Shown piece by piece: positions 33,888 through 44,331 of a stretch of DNA of 64,000 nucleotides; the first letter of the stretch is position 1, and every line of letters begins with the position of its first letter. The position numbers were made by a program, and so were the translations under genes. This stretch comes from Silicimonas sp. (lineage in GTDB: Bacteria > Pseudomonadota > Alphaproteobacteria > Rhodobacterales > Rhodobacteraceae), in assembly GCA_022824315.1 (NCBI GenBank), contig JAJEAC010000129.1:1-64000 (forward strand), read 5' to 3'. The notes beneath the pieces are model-generated. The model was not told where the DNA came from. It did not search any database and saw only the letters and a list, made by a program, of their open reading frames with translations.

Positions 33888-35710
33888 GCACAACGGCTGC
33901 AATGAGCGGCGCGGAACCGCGCGAAGTCGAGAGCCGGGACGTATCTGTAACGGTCTTCGCGGATCGGAACGCAGCCTATTACGGCTCGGTCTTCGAGCGC
34001 CTCCAGAAAGGCGAGCTGCCGTTCTGGCACATGAACGTCGCGGGGCTGCTGATTCCGTGGGTCTGGAGCGCTTGGCGCGGCGTATGGCTGATATTCTGGA
34101 TCTCGCTCGCGCTGGACATGGTTGGGCTCGTCTGCCTGATGCAGAACTTCAAGTACGGACCGTTGCTTGCAGATGCTCATCTCGACCCTTCCGCCAACGC
34201 CATTCTGATCGAACGCTACACGCGCTGGCTGAGCGTCTACAACAACGTCGGCATCGCCACGCTCATCCTAGGTCGCCTGCTCATCGGCCTTCAGGCCAAC
34301 AGATGGTATTTCAAGCAATACTCCAAATGGCGGATCGCCGTGCGCACCGCGCACGGCGTCCAGGCACGTCGCGTGGTAATTGCCGCGTTGATCCTGGCTC
34401 TCGTGGCGCCCATCACGCTCTACCGGTCAACGCAACAGAGAATCGACGAACGCGCCTGCTTCAACCAGGTACGCGCGATCGACGGCACCAGGCGACTGCA
34501 GTCCCGTTATGGCGTGACCGAAGTCTCCGATCTGACGTCCGCCTTGGCTGATCGACGCGACAGGCTTGTCACCGAACGGGCGACCCTGGAGGCAAGTGCG
34601 TCCCTGACCGACGACCAGAAGGGCCGCTTGGGCGAAATCCGGCGGGAAGAGCGCCAGCTCAGGCGCGAGATCGACGCGGTCGAAGACTACAAGGCCGTCT
34701 CGGCCAAGGACCGCTTTGACTGTCTCTTCATCGACGATTTCCCGACACTTGCACGCATCGATCCGCCCGCAGACGTGACATACAGGCGCGTGCCCGACGA
34801 GGAAGCAATTGCGCAGGGACGACGCGGCGCCACGAAGGTCATCACGCAAGTCAAGGATCCGGTGGAAGGCCGGACCGTCAACATCTTCACCTACACGGCG
34901 GAATCGATCGACATCGGCATCAATTTCCTGCGGGCGCAGTATGCCGGGATCTTCGACGCGATGACCAACGTGCTCCGGCAATCCCTGATACGCGTGGAAG
35001 TGGCGTTCATGCTGACCCCCTGGCCGGTCCTGGTCGGTCTTGCGATGATTCTGGCCTGGGCCTACTGCGGCACGGGCACTGTCGTGTTTGTCGGAGCGTC
35101 CCTGACGTTCCTGGCCGTTTTCGAACTCTGGCAGATCGCGATGCAAACAATGGCGCTGGTCGTGGTGGCGACGGCGATATGCATCTTCGTTGGACTGCCC
35201 GTCGGCATCTGGATGGCAAAGAACCGGGTTGCGAACTGGATCACCGAGCCGATTCTCGACGTGATGCAGACCATCCCTTCGCTCTCCTACCTTGTCCCTG
35301 CCGTGGCCTTCTTCGGAATCTCGCAGCCTCCCGCCGTGCTGGCGACCGTGGTCTTCGCCATACCGCCGATGGTGAAGCTGACCGCCCTTGGCATCAGGCA
35401 GGTTCCGCAGAGCACGAAGGAGGCGGCCCTCGCCTTCGGCGCGTCCGAACGGCAACTGCTGACAAAGGTCGAACTTCCCATGGCCGTGCCATCAATCATG
35501 GCGGGCCTGAACCAGACAATCATGCTGGCACTTTCCATGGCCACGATCTCGGCATTCATCGGCGCGGAGGGACTTGGCGCGATCGTGACGGCTGCACTGG
35601 GCGATGCCCAGGCCGGAAAGGGCTTGCTCGCAGGCATCGCCATCGCACTCGTGGCCATGGTGATCGACAGAATTCTCAAGGGGATCCGCAGTTCGTTGAG
35701 CCGGATCTGA
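33884..35710 (+). CDS. Betaine-type ABC transporter permease with large N-terminal membrane/coiled-coil extension
   Basis: 608 residues. The ProW permease domain is only the last ~230 residues, with MQTIPSLSYLVP and the EAA loop EAALAFGASERQLLTKVELP. The first ~170 residues contain FWHMNVAGLLIPWVWSAWRG, reminiscent of DUF2628-type small membrane domains, then two helices. Residues ~180-330 are soluble and coiled-coil-like (heptads around DRRDRLVTERATLEAS and RREERQLRREID). This is longer and more complex than any standard ProW. Extra domains may sense, or contact, the binding protein. It overlaps the ATPase gene by 4 bases; the binding-protein gene follows. Confidence 0.88.
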   Translation: MSTTAAMSGAEPREVESRDVSVTVFADRNAAYYGSVFERLQKGELPFWHMNVAGLLIPWVWSAWRGVWLIFWISLALDMVGLVCLMQNFKYGPLLADAHLDPSANAILIERYTRWLSVYNNVGIATLILGRLLIGLQANRWYFKQYSKWRIAVRTAHGVQARRVVIAALILALVAPITLYRSTQQRIDERACFNQVRAIDGTRRLQSRYGVTEVSDLTSALADRRDRLVTERATLEASASLTDDQKGRLGEIRREERQLRREIDAVEDYKAVSAKDRFDCLFIDDFPTLARIDPPADVTYRRVPDEEAIAQGRRGATKVITQVKDPVEGRTVNIFTYTAESIDIGINFLRAQYAGIFDAMTNVLRQSLIRVEVAFMLTPWPVLVGLAMILAWAYCGTGTVVFVGASLTFLAVFELWQIAMQTMALVVVATAICIFVGLPVGIWMAKNRVANWITEPILDVMQTIPSLSYLVPAVAFFGISQPPAVLATVVFAIPPMVKLTALGIRQVPQSTKEAALAFGASERQLLTKVELPMAVPSIMAGLNQTIMLALSMATISAFIGAEGLGAIVTAALGDAQAGKGLLAGIAIALVAMVIDRILKGIRSSLSRI

Positions 35711-35748
35711 GGATGCACAAGACTCAATCTCAAGAAGGGAGAAAGACC

Positions 35749-36702
35749 ATGAGACCAACATTGAAAGCGACGGCGATCGGCGCCGTTCTGCTTGCGGCGA
35801 CGAGTGCCGGTGCACAGGAAACCGTCAAGCTCTCGGACCTGAACTGGAACGGCGCCCGCGCGATCGGCCACGTCCTGAAAGCCATCATCACCGGCCCGAT
35901 GGGAAGCGATGCGGAGATCATCGAGGGCATGAACCAGCAGTCGGTCATCTACGCCGGCATGGACAAGGGTGACGGCTCGATCGACGTCCACACGGACATG
36001 TGGATGCCCAACTGGCAATCCGCCTGGGACGAGTACATCGTGGGCAACGGCACGGTTGACCACAACATGCCGTACAAGGGCACGTCGAACATCTACATTC
36101 CGTTCTACATGGCCGACACGATCCGCTCGATCGAGGACCTCAAGAAGCCGGAAATCGCAGCCATGTTCGACACGGACGGCGACGGCCTGGGCGAGTACTG
36201 GGCCGGTGACGTGACCTGGGCGTCGACGAAGCGCTGGCAGATCAAGTTCAAGTCCTACGGCCTGGACAGCCTTTGGGAGCCGAACATCATCTCTGCGGAC
36301 ACGTTCAAGGCCGGGCTGGCAGCGGCGTACGCCGCGTCCCAGCCGCAACTGTTCTACGCCTGGACCCCCGAGTCCATCCACGTGCAGTTCGACCTTGTGA
36401 AAGTCGAGGAACCGGCTCGCTTCGAGGGTTGCGAAGATGTTGATCTCGATGCCGAGAACTGGCTGGAAGTTTCGCATTTCGAGTGCGTCATTGCCGACAA
36501 CGACGTTTACATCGCATTCTCGAAGTCGCTCTGGGATCGCAACCCGGCGGTCGCGCAAATGCTCAAGAACGTGCAGCTTACCGGTGATGAGGTCGGCCTG
36601 TGGATTCTCGAGATCTTCGAGAAGAAACGGGATCCTCAGGAAGTCGCCGAGGAGTGGATTGCCGACAACCAGGACATCGTGAACGCCTGGATCAACGGCT
36701 GA
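35749..36702 (+). CDS. Betaine-type ABC transporter substrate-binding protein 2
   Basis: 317 residues from the ATG at 35749, with AAGGGAG upstream. The signal peptide spans ~22 residues (MRPTLKATAIGAVLLAATSAGAQ). OpuAC-like features include VHTDMWMPNWQSAWDEY near residue 78 and QLFYAWTPESIHVQFDLVKV near residue 200. Many Trp residues could form an aromatic cage. Two Cys (FEGCEDVD and FECVIAD) may bond. It is the last gene of the LacI-controlled operon and is followed by a strong terminator. The ligand is probably a quaternary or methylated amine. Confidence 0.88.
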   Translation: MRPTLKATAIGAVLLAATSAGAQETVKLSDLNWNGARAIGHVLKAIITGPMGSDAEIIEGMNQQSVIYAGMDKGDGSIDVHTDMWMPNWQSAWDEYIVGNGTVDHNMPYKGTSNIYIPFYMADTIRSIEDLKKPEIAAMFDTDGDGLGEYWAGDVTWASTKRWQIKFKSYGLDSLWEPNIISADTFKAGLAAAYAASQPQLFYAWTPESIHVQFDLVKVEEPARFEGCEDVDLDAENWLEVSHFECVIADNDVYIAFSKSLWDRNPAVAQMLKNVQLTGDEVGLWILEIFEKKRDPQEVAEEWIADNQDIVNAWING

Positions 36703-36722
36703 TCCGACATCAAGTGCCAGAC

Positions 36723-36756
36723 CGGGCCACGCGCCCTGCCCTGGGCGCGTGGCCCG
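36723..36756 (+). terminator. Strong intrinsic-type hairpin after the LacI-controlled operon
   Basis: A perfect 14-bp stem (CGGGCCACGCGCCC at 36723-36736 and its complement at 36743-36756) with a 6-base loop starts 21 bp after the binding-protein stop. It is followed by TTTC, a weak U-tract. It probably ends this operon and may also shield the convergent isomerase gene. Confidence 0.75.
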
Positions 36757-36936
36757 TTTCGGCACGAAATTCCGCGTTCACTGCACGCGGGACTTGGGCC
36801 TCGCCGGCAGACTGAAGGCCTGCGACCCCGGCGACGGCATCATGCTGTGCCGGTCTCATGGCCAGCGACGACGCGCGATGCCGTCGAATCCTGGGCGCGT
36901 GGCAGCGCTGAACAAGGCTCTGGCCACCGGGCGCCG

Positions 36937-37992
36937 CTATCCGATGCCCAGCATCCTCCGGTTCGCATCCGCATCCGTGTCACCGCCCGCGAAATCGTCA
37001 AAGGCCTTTTCGGTCACGCGGATGATATGGTCCCTCACGAATGCCGCCCCTTCCCGGGCGCCGTCCTCCGGATGCTTCAGGCAGCACTCCCATTCGACCA
37101 CGGCCCAGCCGTCGAATCCGGCAGCCGTGAGTTTCGAGAAAACCGACACGAAATCCACCTGCCCGTCGCCAAGGGACCTGAATCGGCCCGCACGGTCGAC
37201 CCAGGGCTGATAGCCTGAATAGACCCCCTGCCGACCTGTCGGGTTGAACTCCGCATCCTTGACGTGAAACATGCGGATCCGGTCCCTGTAGATGTCGATG
37301 TTGTCCAGGTAGTCGAGGCATTGCAGCACGTAGTGCGACGGGTCGTAGAGCATGCAGGCCCGCGCGTGGTTGCCGGTTCGCTCCAGGAACATCTCGTACG
37401 TGATCCCGTCATGCAGATCCTCGCCGGGATGTATCTCGAAGCAGATGTCGACCCCGCAATCCTCGGCATGATCAAGTATCGGACGCCAGCGCGAGGCCAA
37501 TTCGTCAAACGCCGTCTCGATCAGTCCGGCCGGACGCTGCGGCCAAGGATAGATGTATGGCCAGGCCAGCGCCCCCGAAAACGCCGCCTGTTCCGTGAGA
37601 CCGAGGTTCCTCGAGGCGGACAGCGCCTTCCTGACCTGGTCGACCGCCCATTCCTGCCGCGCCCGGGGATTGCCGCGCACGGATTCGGCAGCAAACCCGT
37701 CGAAGGCCGCGTCATACGCGGGATGCACCGCCACAAGCTGGCCTTGAAGGTGAGTTGACAGCTCGGTCACCTCGACACCGTTCTCGGCGGCCATTCCCTT
37801 GAACTCGTCGCAATAGTCCTTGCTTTCGGCCGCCTTCTCCAGATCGAAGAAGCGATCGTCCCAAGACGGAACCTGCACGCCCTTGTAGCCGCAATCGGCC
37901 GCCCATCTCGTGATGCCGTCCCAGGAATTGAACGGCGCGTCGTCGCCTGCGAACTGCGCCAGAAACAGCGCTGGCCCTTTCATCGTATTCAT
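36937..37992 (-). CDS. Sugar phosphate isomerase/epimerase-like (xylose isomerase-type TIM barrel)
   Basis: 351 residues. GGGAGA lies 8 bases before the ATG at 37992. The AP-endonuclease-2/xylose-isomerase-like fold is visible: FLAQFAGDDAPFNSWDGITRW at the start, CFEIHPGEDLHDG near residue 187 with metal-binding Glu and His, MLYDPSHYVLQ with Asp/His, and FHVKDAEF near residue 247. WAVVEWECCLKHPED carries the last metal Glu. Related enzymes (IolE, IolI, tagatose epimerase-like) isomerise or dehydrate polyols. It lies alone, divergent from the M20 hydrolase gene. Substrate unknown. Confidence 0.85.
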   Translation of the reverse strand: MNTMKGPALFLAQFAGDDAPFNSWDGITRWAADCGYKGVQVPSWDDRFFDLEKAAESKDYCDEFKGMAAENGVEVTELSTHLQGQLVAVHPAYDAAFDGFAAESVRGNPRARQEWAVDQVRKALSASRNLGLTEQAAFSGALAWPYIYPWPQRPAGLIETAFDELASRWRPILDHAEDCGVDICFEIHPGEDLHDGITYEMFLERTGNHARACMLYDPSHYVLQCLDYLDNIDIYRDRIRMFHVKDAEFNPTGRQGVYSGYQPWVDRAGRFRSLGDGQVDFVSVFSKLTAAGFDGWAVVEWECCLKHPEDGAREGAAFVRDHIIRVTEKAFDDFAGGDTDADANRRMLGIG

Positions 37993-38141
37993 GACGGCAA
38001 TCTCCCTCTACATGCATTTTCCGGCCTGCAGCGATTCGCCCCGCCGTCATCGGAAAGGTAGGTCTTTCCGGGCCGTACGCAACACCGCCCGGCATCGTCT
38101 CGGCACTTGTCATGCAAATCGTCGCAAAATACGGTCAGGGC

Positions 38142-39446
38142 ATGGAGATGGATCGCATAGGCGCCGATGCGCTCTTCGTCAGGCTCGAGGCCAAGCGCGA
38201 CGACCTTGTGGCGTTGACGCAGGAACTGGTACGCATTCCGACCGTCAATCCTCCGGGCGAGAACTATCGCGACATCTGCGAGTTTCTCGCCCGTCGCCTT
38301 GAGGGGTCCGGCTTCGCGGCAGCCATCGAGCGCGCCGAAGGCACGCCCGGCGACAGTGACCGTCATCCGCGCTGGAATGTCGTTGCGGAGCGCGAGGGGG
38401 CGTCGCCCGGACAATGCGTCCACTTCAACAGCCACATCGACGTGGTCGAGGTCGGGCGCGGATGGACCTTCGACCCGTTCGGGGCCGAACTCGTCGACGG
38501 GAAGGTCTACGGGCGCGGAGCCTGCGACATGAAGGGCGGGCTGGCGGCCTCGATCGTCGCGGTGGAAGCCTTCGTCGAGGCGTTCCCGGGCCATGCGGGC
38601 AGGATCGAGATCTCCGGGACTGCCGACGAGGAGACCGGTGGCTATGGCGGTGTCGCGCATCTCGCCAAACAAGGCCGGTTTGAACATGTCGATCACGTGA
38701 TCATACCCGAACCGCTGCAGAAGGACCGCATCTGTCTCGGGCACCGGGGCGTCTGGTGGGGCGAGATCGAAACGCACGGGGAAATCGCGCATGGTTCGAT
38801 GCCATTCCTCGGCGACTGCGCGGTGCGCCACATGGGCGCGGTCTTGCGCGAAATGGAGGACAAGCTCTATCCCGCGCTTGCCGCCAAGCGCACGGACATG
38901 CCGATCGTGCCCGAGGGCGCGCGGCATTCCACGATGAACATCAACAGCCTGCACGGCGGGCAGGCCGAGCCGCCGGACGACTTCACTGGCTGGCCGTCGG
39001 CCTGCGTGCCCGACAATGCGCGAATGATCGTCGATCGGCGCTACCTGATAGAGGAAAGCCGGGACGAGGTCGTGCGCGAGATCGAGGACCTGCTCGAAGG
39101 CATTGCGAAGAGCAGACCGAACTTCAGCTACGATCTTCGGGAACTCTGGAGCGTGGCGCCCACGATGACCGAAAGGGACGCACCGGTCGTCAAGAGCGTC
39201 GCCTCGGCCATACGGGACGTCTTCGGCAGGGATCCCGACTACGTCGTCTCGCCCGGCACCTACGACCAGAAGCACATTGACCGGATCGGAAAGCTCGACA
39301 ACTGCATTGCCTACGGTCCCGGACTTCTGGAACTCGCGCACAAACCGGATGAATACGTCGTGGTTCAGGATATGATGGACTCGGCCAAGGTCATGGGGCT
39401 TTGCCTCGTGGACCTGCTCACCCCGCAACGAAGGGCAATTGCCTGA
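38142..39446 (+). CDS. M20-family metallohydrolase (ArgE/DapE-like deacylase or carboxypeptidase)
   Basis: 434 residues from the ATG at 38142, with ATGs at 38112 and 38148 as alternatives. Zinc ligands: H-x-D in FNSHIDVVE, D in GACDMKGG, E-E in ADEETGGYGG, a later Glu/Asp (IPEPLQKDR) and the final His in LELAHKPDEYV. SMPFLGDCAVRHM marks the bacterial dimerisation insert. The family removes acyl groups from amino-acid N-atoms or cleaves peptides. It immediately precedes the dipeptide-type ABC operon and the ALDH/SDR pair, so it probably processes the imported compound. The ABC binding-protein gene starts 20 bp after its stop. Confidence 0.87.
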   Translation: MEMDRIGADALFVRLEAKRDDLVALTQELVRIPTVNPPGENYRDICEFLARRLEGSGFAAAIERAEGTPGDSDRHPRWNVVAEREGASPGQCVHFNSHIDVVEVGRGWTFDPFGAELVDGKVYGRGACDMKGGLAASIVAVEAFVEAFPGHAGRIEISGTADEETGGYGGVAHLAKQGRFEHVDHVIIPEPLQKDRICLGHRGVWWGEIETHGEIAHGSMPFLGDCAVRHMGAVLREMEDKLYPALAAKRTDMPIVPEGARHSTMNINSLHGGQAEPPDDFTGWPSACVPDNARMIVDRRYLIEESRDEVVREIEDLLEGIAKSRPNFSYDLRELWSVAPTMTERDAPVVKSVASAIRDVFGRDPDYVVSPGTYDQKHIDRIGKLDNCIAYGPGLLELAHKPDEYVVVQDMMDSAKVMGLCLVDLLTPQRRAIA

Positions 39447-39466
39447 CCAACAAAATGGAGACACAC

Positions 39467-40948
39467 ATGATCAAGATTCAACAATCGGCCACCGCCTTCG
39501 CGCTTCTGGCATTGACGGCCGGCGGTGCATGGGCCGCGAAGGCCGACGTCACGATCGGCATGCAACTGGAACCGCCCCATCTCGATCCCACCTCAGCCGC
39601 CGCCGGGGCCATCGACCAGGCTCTGTATTCGAACGTCTTCGAAGGCCTGACCCGGTTCGGCCCCGACGGATCGGTCGGGCCGGGCCTTGCCGAGAGCTGG
39701 GAGATTTCCGCCGACGGCACGATGTACACCTTCAACCTTCGTGAAGGCGTCAAGTTCCACGACGGCACGGACTTCGAGGCCACGGACGTGGTCTTCTCGC
39801 TGGATCGTGCACGCGCCGAGGATTCGGCGAACGCCCAGAAGGCGCTGTTCTCCGGAATCAAGTCCGTCGAGGCGATCGACCCGACAACCGTCGTGGTCAC
39901 CTTGAACGCGCCGCAGGGCAATTTCCTCTTCAACATGGCCTGGGGAGATGCCGTCATCGTGGCACCCGAGAGCATTGACGACATCAAGAGCAATCCGGTT
40001 GGCACGGGCGCGTTCAAGTTCTCCGAGTGGAAGCGAGGCGACAGCATCACGATTGAGCGCAACGCGGACTACTGGGGGGCCGCCCCTGCCCTCGAACAGG
40101 CGACGTTCAAGTACATTTCGGAGCCGACCGCAGCCTTTTCGGCGATGATGGCCGGCGACATCGACGCCTTCTACTCCTATCCGGCCCCGGAAAACCTGGT
40201 CCAGTTCGAGGCGGATCCCCGGTTCACGGTTCTGGCCGGCAACACGGAAGGCGAGACCATCCTCGCGATCAACAACAAGATGGAGCCGTTCGGTGACGTC
40301 CGCGTTCGAAAGGCCGTCAGCATGGCGATAGATCGTCAGGCGATCATTGACGGAGCCATGTTCGGATACGGCACGCCCATCGGAACCCACTTTGCTCCGC
40401 ACCACCCCGACTATGTCGACCTGACCGGGAACGCGCCACATGACCCGGAGGGCGCCAAGGCCCTTCTGGCCGAAGCGGGATATCCAGACGGCTTCGAAAC
40501 CACGCTCAAGCTGCCGCCGCCATCCTACGCGCGCCGCGGGGGCGAGATCATCGCCGCGCAATTGCGCGATGTCGGAATCGAGGCCGAGATATCGAACCTG
40601 GAATGGGCGCAGTGGCTGGAACAGGTGTTTCGCGGCTACGACTACGGTCTGACCATCGTCAGCCACACGGAGCCCATGGACATCGGCATATATGCCCGCC
40701 CGACGTACTACTTCCAGTACGACAACCCGGAGTTCCAGGCATTGATCACCGCGCTAAGCGTCGAGAACGACCCGGCCACGCGCACGGAAATGCTGCAGGA
40801 GGCACAACGGATCATCTCGGAAGACTATGTCAACGGCTTTCTCTTCCAGTTGGCGCTCACCTCGGTCGTGGACGCAAGGCTGGACGGCATTTGGCCCGAT
40901 GCTCCAACACAGGCCGTGGACCTGACCGGGGTCAGCTGGACGGAGTGA
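39467..40948 (+). CDS. Dipeptide/nickel-type ABC transporter substrate-binding protein (SBP family 5)
   Basis: 493 residues from the ATG at 39467 with a GGAG site. A signal peptide of ~23 residues (MIKIQQSATAFALLALTAGG) precedes the mature protein. DVTIGMQLEPPHLDPTS then LYSNVFEGLTRFGPDG are the SBP_bac_5 signature region (residues ~28-70). NADYWGA and ALSVENDPATRTEMLQEAQRI are conserved later in the chain. It binds small peptides, opines or similar acylated amino compounds in the periplasm. Partner permeases and a fused ATPase follow at once. Specificity not readable. Confidence 0.9.
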   Translation: MIKIQQSATAFALLALTAGGAWAAKADVTIGMQLEPPHLDPTSAAAGAIDQALYSNVFEGLTRFGPDGSVGPGLAESWEISADGTMYTFNLREGVKFHDGTDFEATDVVFSLDRARAEDSANAQKALFSGIKSVEAIDPTTVVVTLNAPQGNFLFNMAWGDAVIVAPESIDDIKSNPVGTGAFKFSEWKRGDSITIERNADYWGAAPALEQATFKYISEPTAAFSAMMAGDIDAFYSYPAPENLVQFEADPRFTVLAGNTEGETILAINNKMEPFGDVRVRKAVSMAIDRQAIIDGAMFGYGTPIGTHFAPHHPDYVDLTGNAPHDPEGAKALLAEAGYPDGFETTLKLPPPSYARRGGEIIAAQLRDVGIEAEISNLEWAQWLEQVFRGYDYGLTIVSHTEPMDIGIYARPTYYFQYDNPEFQALITALSVENDPATRTEMLQEAQRIISEDYVNGFLFQLALTSVVDARLDGIWPDAPTQAVDLTGVSWTE

Positions 40949-40969
40949 CCATGCGAGCAGCCAGCTGAC

Positions 40970-41917
40970 ATGCTGCGCTACACCGTCAAGCGACTGGGCT
41001 CGCTCCTGGCCTCACTGGTCGTTGCGAGCCTGGTCATTTTTGCATGCATCGAGGTCGTGCCCGGCGATCCGGCTTCCTTCATGCTGGGCATCAATGCGCA
41101 ACCCGACACGGTAGCTGCCCTCAGGGAAGAGCTTGGCCTGAACAGGGCGCCGCACGAGCGCTACATCGCCTGGGTCGGCGGTCTGATGACCGGAGACTTC
41201 GGCACGTCCTACACCTACCGCTCCCCCGTGTCCGAGATCGTGGTCGAGCGACTCGCGATTTCGCTCCCCCTCGCGATCTATGCGCTCAGTCTCACGATCC
41301 TTGTCGCCTTTCCGGTCGGCATCCTGGCGGCGACGCGGCGCGGCTCGCTGACCGACATCTCCGTCATGGCAACCACGCAACTGGGCATTGCCATCCCCAA
41401 CTTCTGGTTCGCGCTCCTGATGGTTCTCATCTTCGCCGTCAACCTGCGCTGGTTCTCGGCGGGGGGCTTTCCGGGATGGGACGAAGGAATCCCGGCAGCA
41501 ATCAAGGCGCTGACGCTGCCCGCGATTGCACTCGCGCTTCCGCAGGCATCCATCCTGGCGCGCGTGATGCGCTCGTCGCTGCTCGACACCCTGTCGGAGG
41601 ACTACATCCGAACCGCCCGGGCGAAGGGCCTCACGGGACGCCAGGCGCTCCGGAGGCATGCGCTCCGCAATGCCCTGATCCCGGTTCTGACGATCATCGG
41701 CCTGCAGTTCTCGTTTCTGCTGGCAGGCGCGATCATCATCGAGAATGTCTTCTTTCTTCCCGGCCTTGGAAGGCTCGTCTTCCAGGCGATCTCGCAGCGT
41801 GACCTGATCGTGGTCGAAAGCGTGGTGATGCTCCTGGTCTTCGCCGTGATCATCGTGAACTTCCTGGTCGATCTTGCCTATGCCTGGGTTGATCCGCGCC
41901 TGAGATCGCGCGCATGA
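40970..41917 (+). CDS. Dipeptide-type ABC transporter permease (DppB family)
   Basis: 315 residues with six predicted membrane segments. The MLRYTVKRLGSLL start, VVPGDPASFMLGINA and PDTVAALREELGLNRAP are DppB landmarks, and the EAA loop is DYIRTARAKGLTGRQALRRHALRNALIPV. It forms the pore with DppC. The gene starts 21 bp after the binding-protein stop and overlaps the next permease by 4 bases (ATGA). Confidence 0.9.
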   Translation: MLRYTVKRLGSLLASLVVASLVIFACIEVVPGDPASFMLGINAQPDTVAALREELGLNRAPHERYIAWVGGLMTGDFGTSYTYRSPVSEIVVERLAISLPLAIYALSLTILVAFPVGILAATRRGSLTDISVMATTQLGIAIPNFWFALLMVLIFAVNLRWFSAGGFPGWDEGIPAAIKALTLPAIALALPQASILARVMRSSLLDTLSEDYIRTARAKGLTGRQALRRHALRNALIPVLTIIGLQFSFLLAGAIIIENVFFLPGLGRLVFQAISQRDLIVVESVVMLLVFAVIIVNFLVDLAYAWVDPRLRSRA

Positions 41918-42756
41918 CCGAGGACGGGCTGTTTCGCGCGGCACTGAAGTCACGCAACCTCGTCGTGGGGCATCTGCTTGCCGCAGCTTTTGCAATAGGG
42001 GCGCTGCTGTCCCTGTTCTGGACCCCGTACGACGTCACCGAGCTCACCATCGCCACAAGGCTCCAGGCACCCTCGGCAGTTCACTGGTTCGGAACGGACC
42101 ACTTCGGCCGAGACATCCTGTCGATGATCATGGTAGGCGCGCAGACCTCGATCGCGGTCGCGATCGTTGCGGTTGGAATCGGCATGGGCATCGGCGTGCC
42201 GCTCGGCCTGGCGGCGGCGGCGCGGCGCGGACGCCTTCTTGACGAAACCATCATGCGCGGCAACGACCTGGTCTTCGCCTTCCCGAGCCTCCTCATCGCG
42301 ATCATGATCACGACCGTCTTCGGGCCGTCGGCGCTGAACGCGATCATCGCGATCGGCATCTTCAACATCCCGGTGTTCGCGCGCCTGACGCGCGGCGCAG
42401 CGCTCCCGCTCTGGACCCGCGACTACATCCTCTCGGCGCGGGTTTCCGGCAAGGGGCCGGTCCGGATTTCGGTCGAGCACATCCTGCCCAACGTGACCAA
42501 TCTCCTGATCGTTCAGGGCACGATCCAGTTTTCGCTCGGGATTCTTGCCGAAGCGGCGCTGAGCTACGTGGGCCTGGGCGTCCAGCCCCCAACACCCTCC
42601 TGGGGCCGAATGCTTGCGGACAGCCAGACGCTGATCGCGATCGCGCCGCACATGGCGATGTTCCCCGGTTTCGCCATACTGCTGACGGTGCTCGGCCTCA
42701 ATCTTGCAGGCGACGGCCTGCGCGACCTCCTTGATCCTCGAATTCGGAACGCGTAG
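41914..42756 (+). CDS. Dipeptide-type ABC transporter permease (DppC family)
   Basis: 280 residues, five to six membrane helices. HWFGTDHFGRDILSMIMVGAQ (residues ~58-77) is the standard DppC element, and the EAA-like loop is DYILSARVSGKGPVRISVEHILPN. The tail GVQPPTPSWGRMLADSQ is also typical. The start overlaps the DppB gene (ATGA) and the ATPase gene begins 2 bp after the stop. It pairs with DppB in the inner membrane. Confidence 0.9.
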   Translation: MTEDGLFRAALKSRNLVVGHLLAAAFAIGALLSLFWTPYDVTELTIATRLQAPSAVHWFGTDHFGRDILSMIMVGAQTSIAVAIVAVGIGMGIGVPLGLAAAARRGRLLDETIMRGNDLVFAFPSLLIAIMITTVFGPSALNAIIAIGIFNIPVFARLTRGAALPLWTRDYILSARVSGKGPVRISVEHILPNVTNLLIVQGTIQFSLGILAEAALSYVGLGVQPPTPSWGRMLADSQTLIAIAPHMAMFPGFAILLTVLGLNLAGDGLRDLLDPRIRNA

Positions 42757-42758
42757 CC

Positions 42759-44315
<1,557 letters not shown>

Positions 44316-44331
44316 CGCAAGGAGGACAGAC

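Noticed and set aside
35287-36765. Long minus-strand open frame opposite the second binding protein
   Set aside because: Shadow of the permease/binding-protein genes; no domain and no start site.
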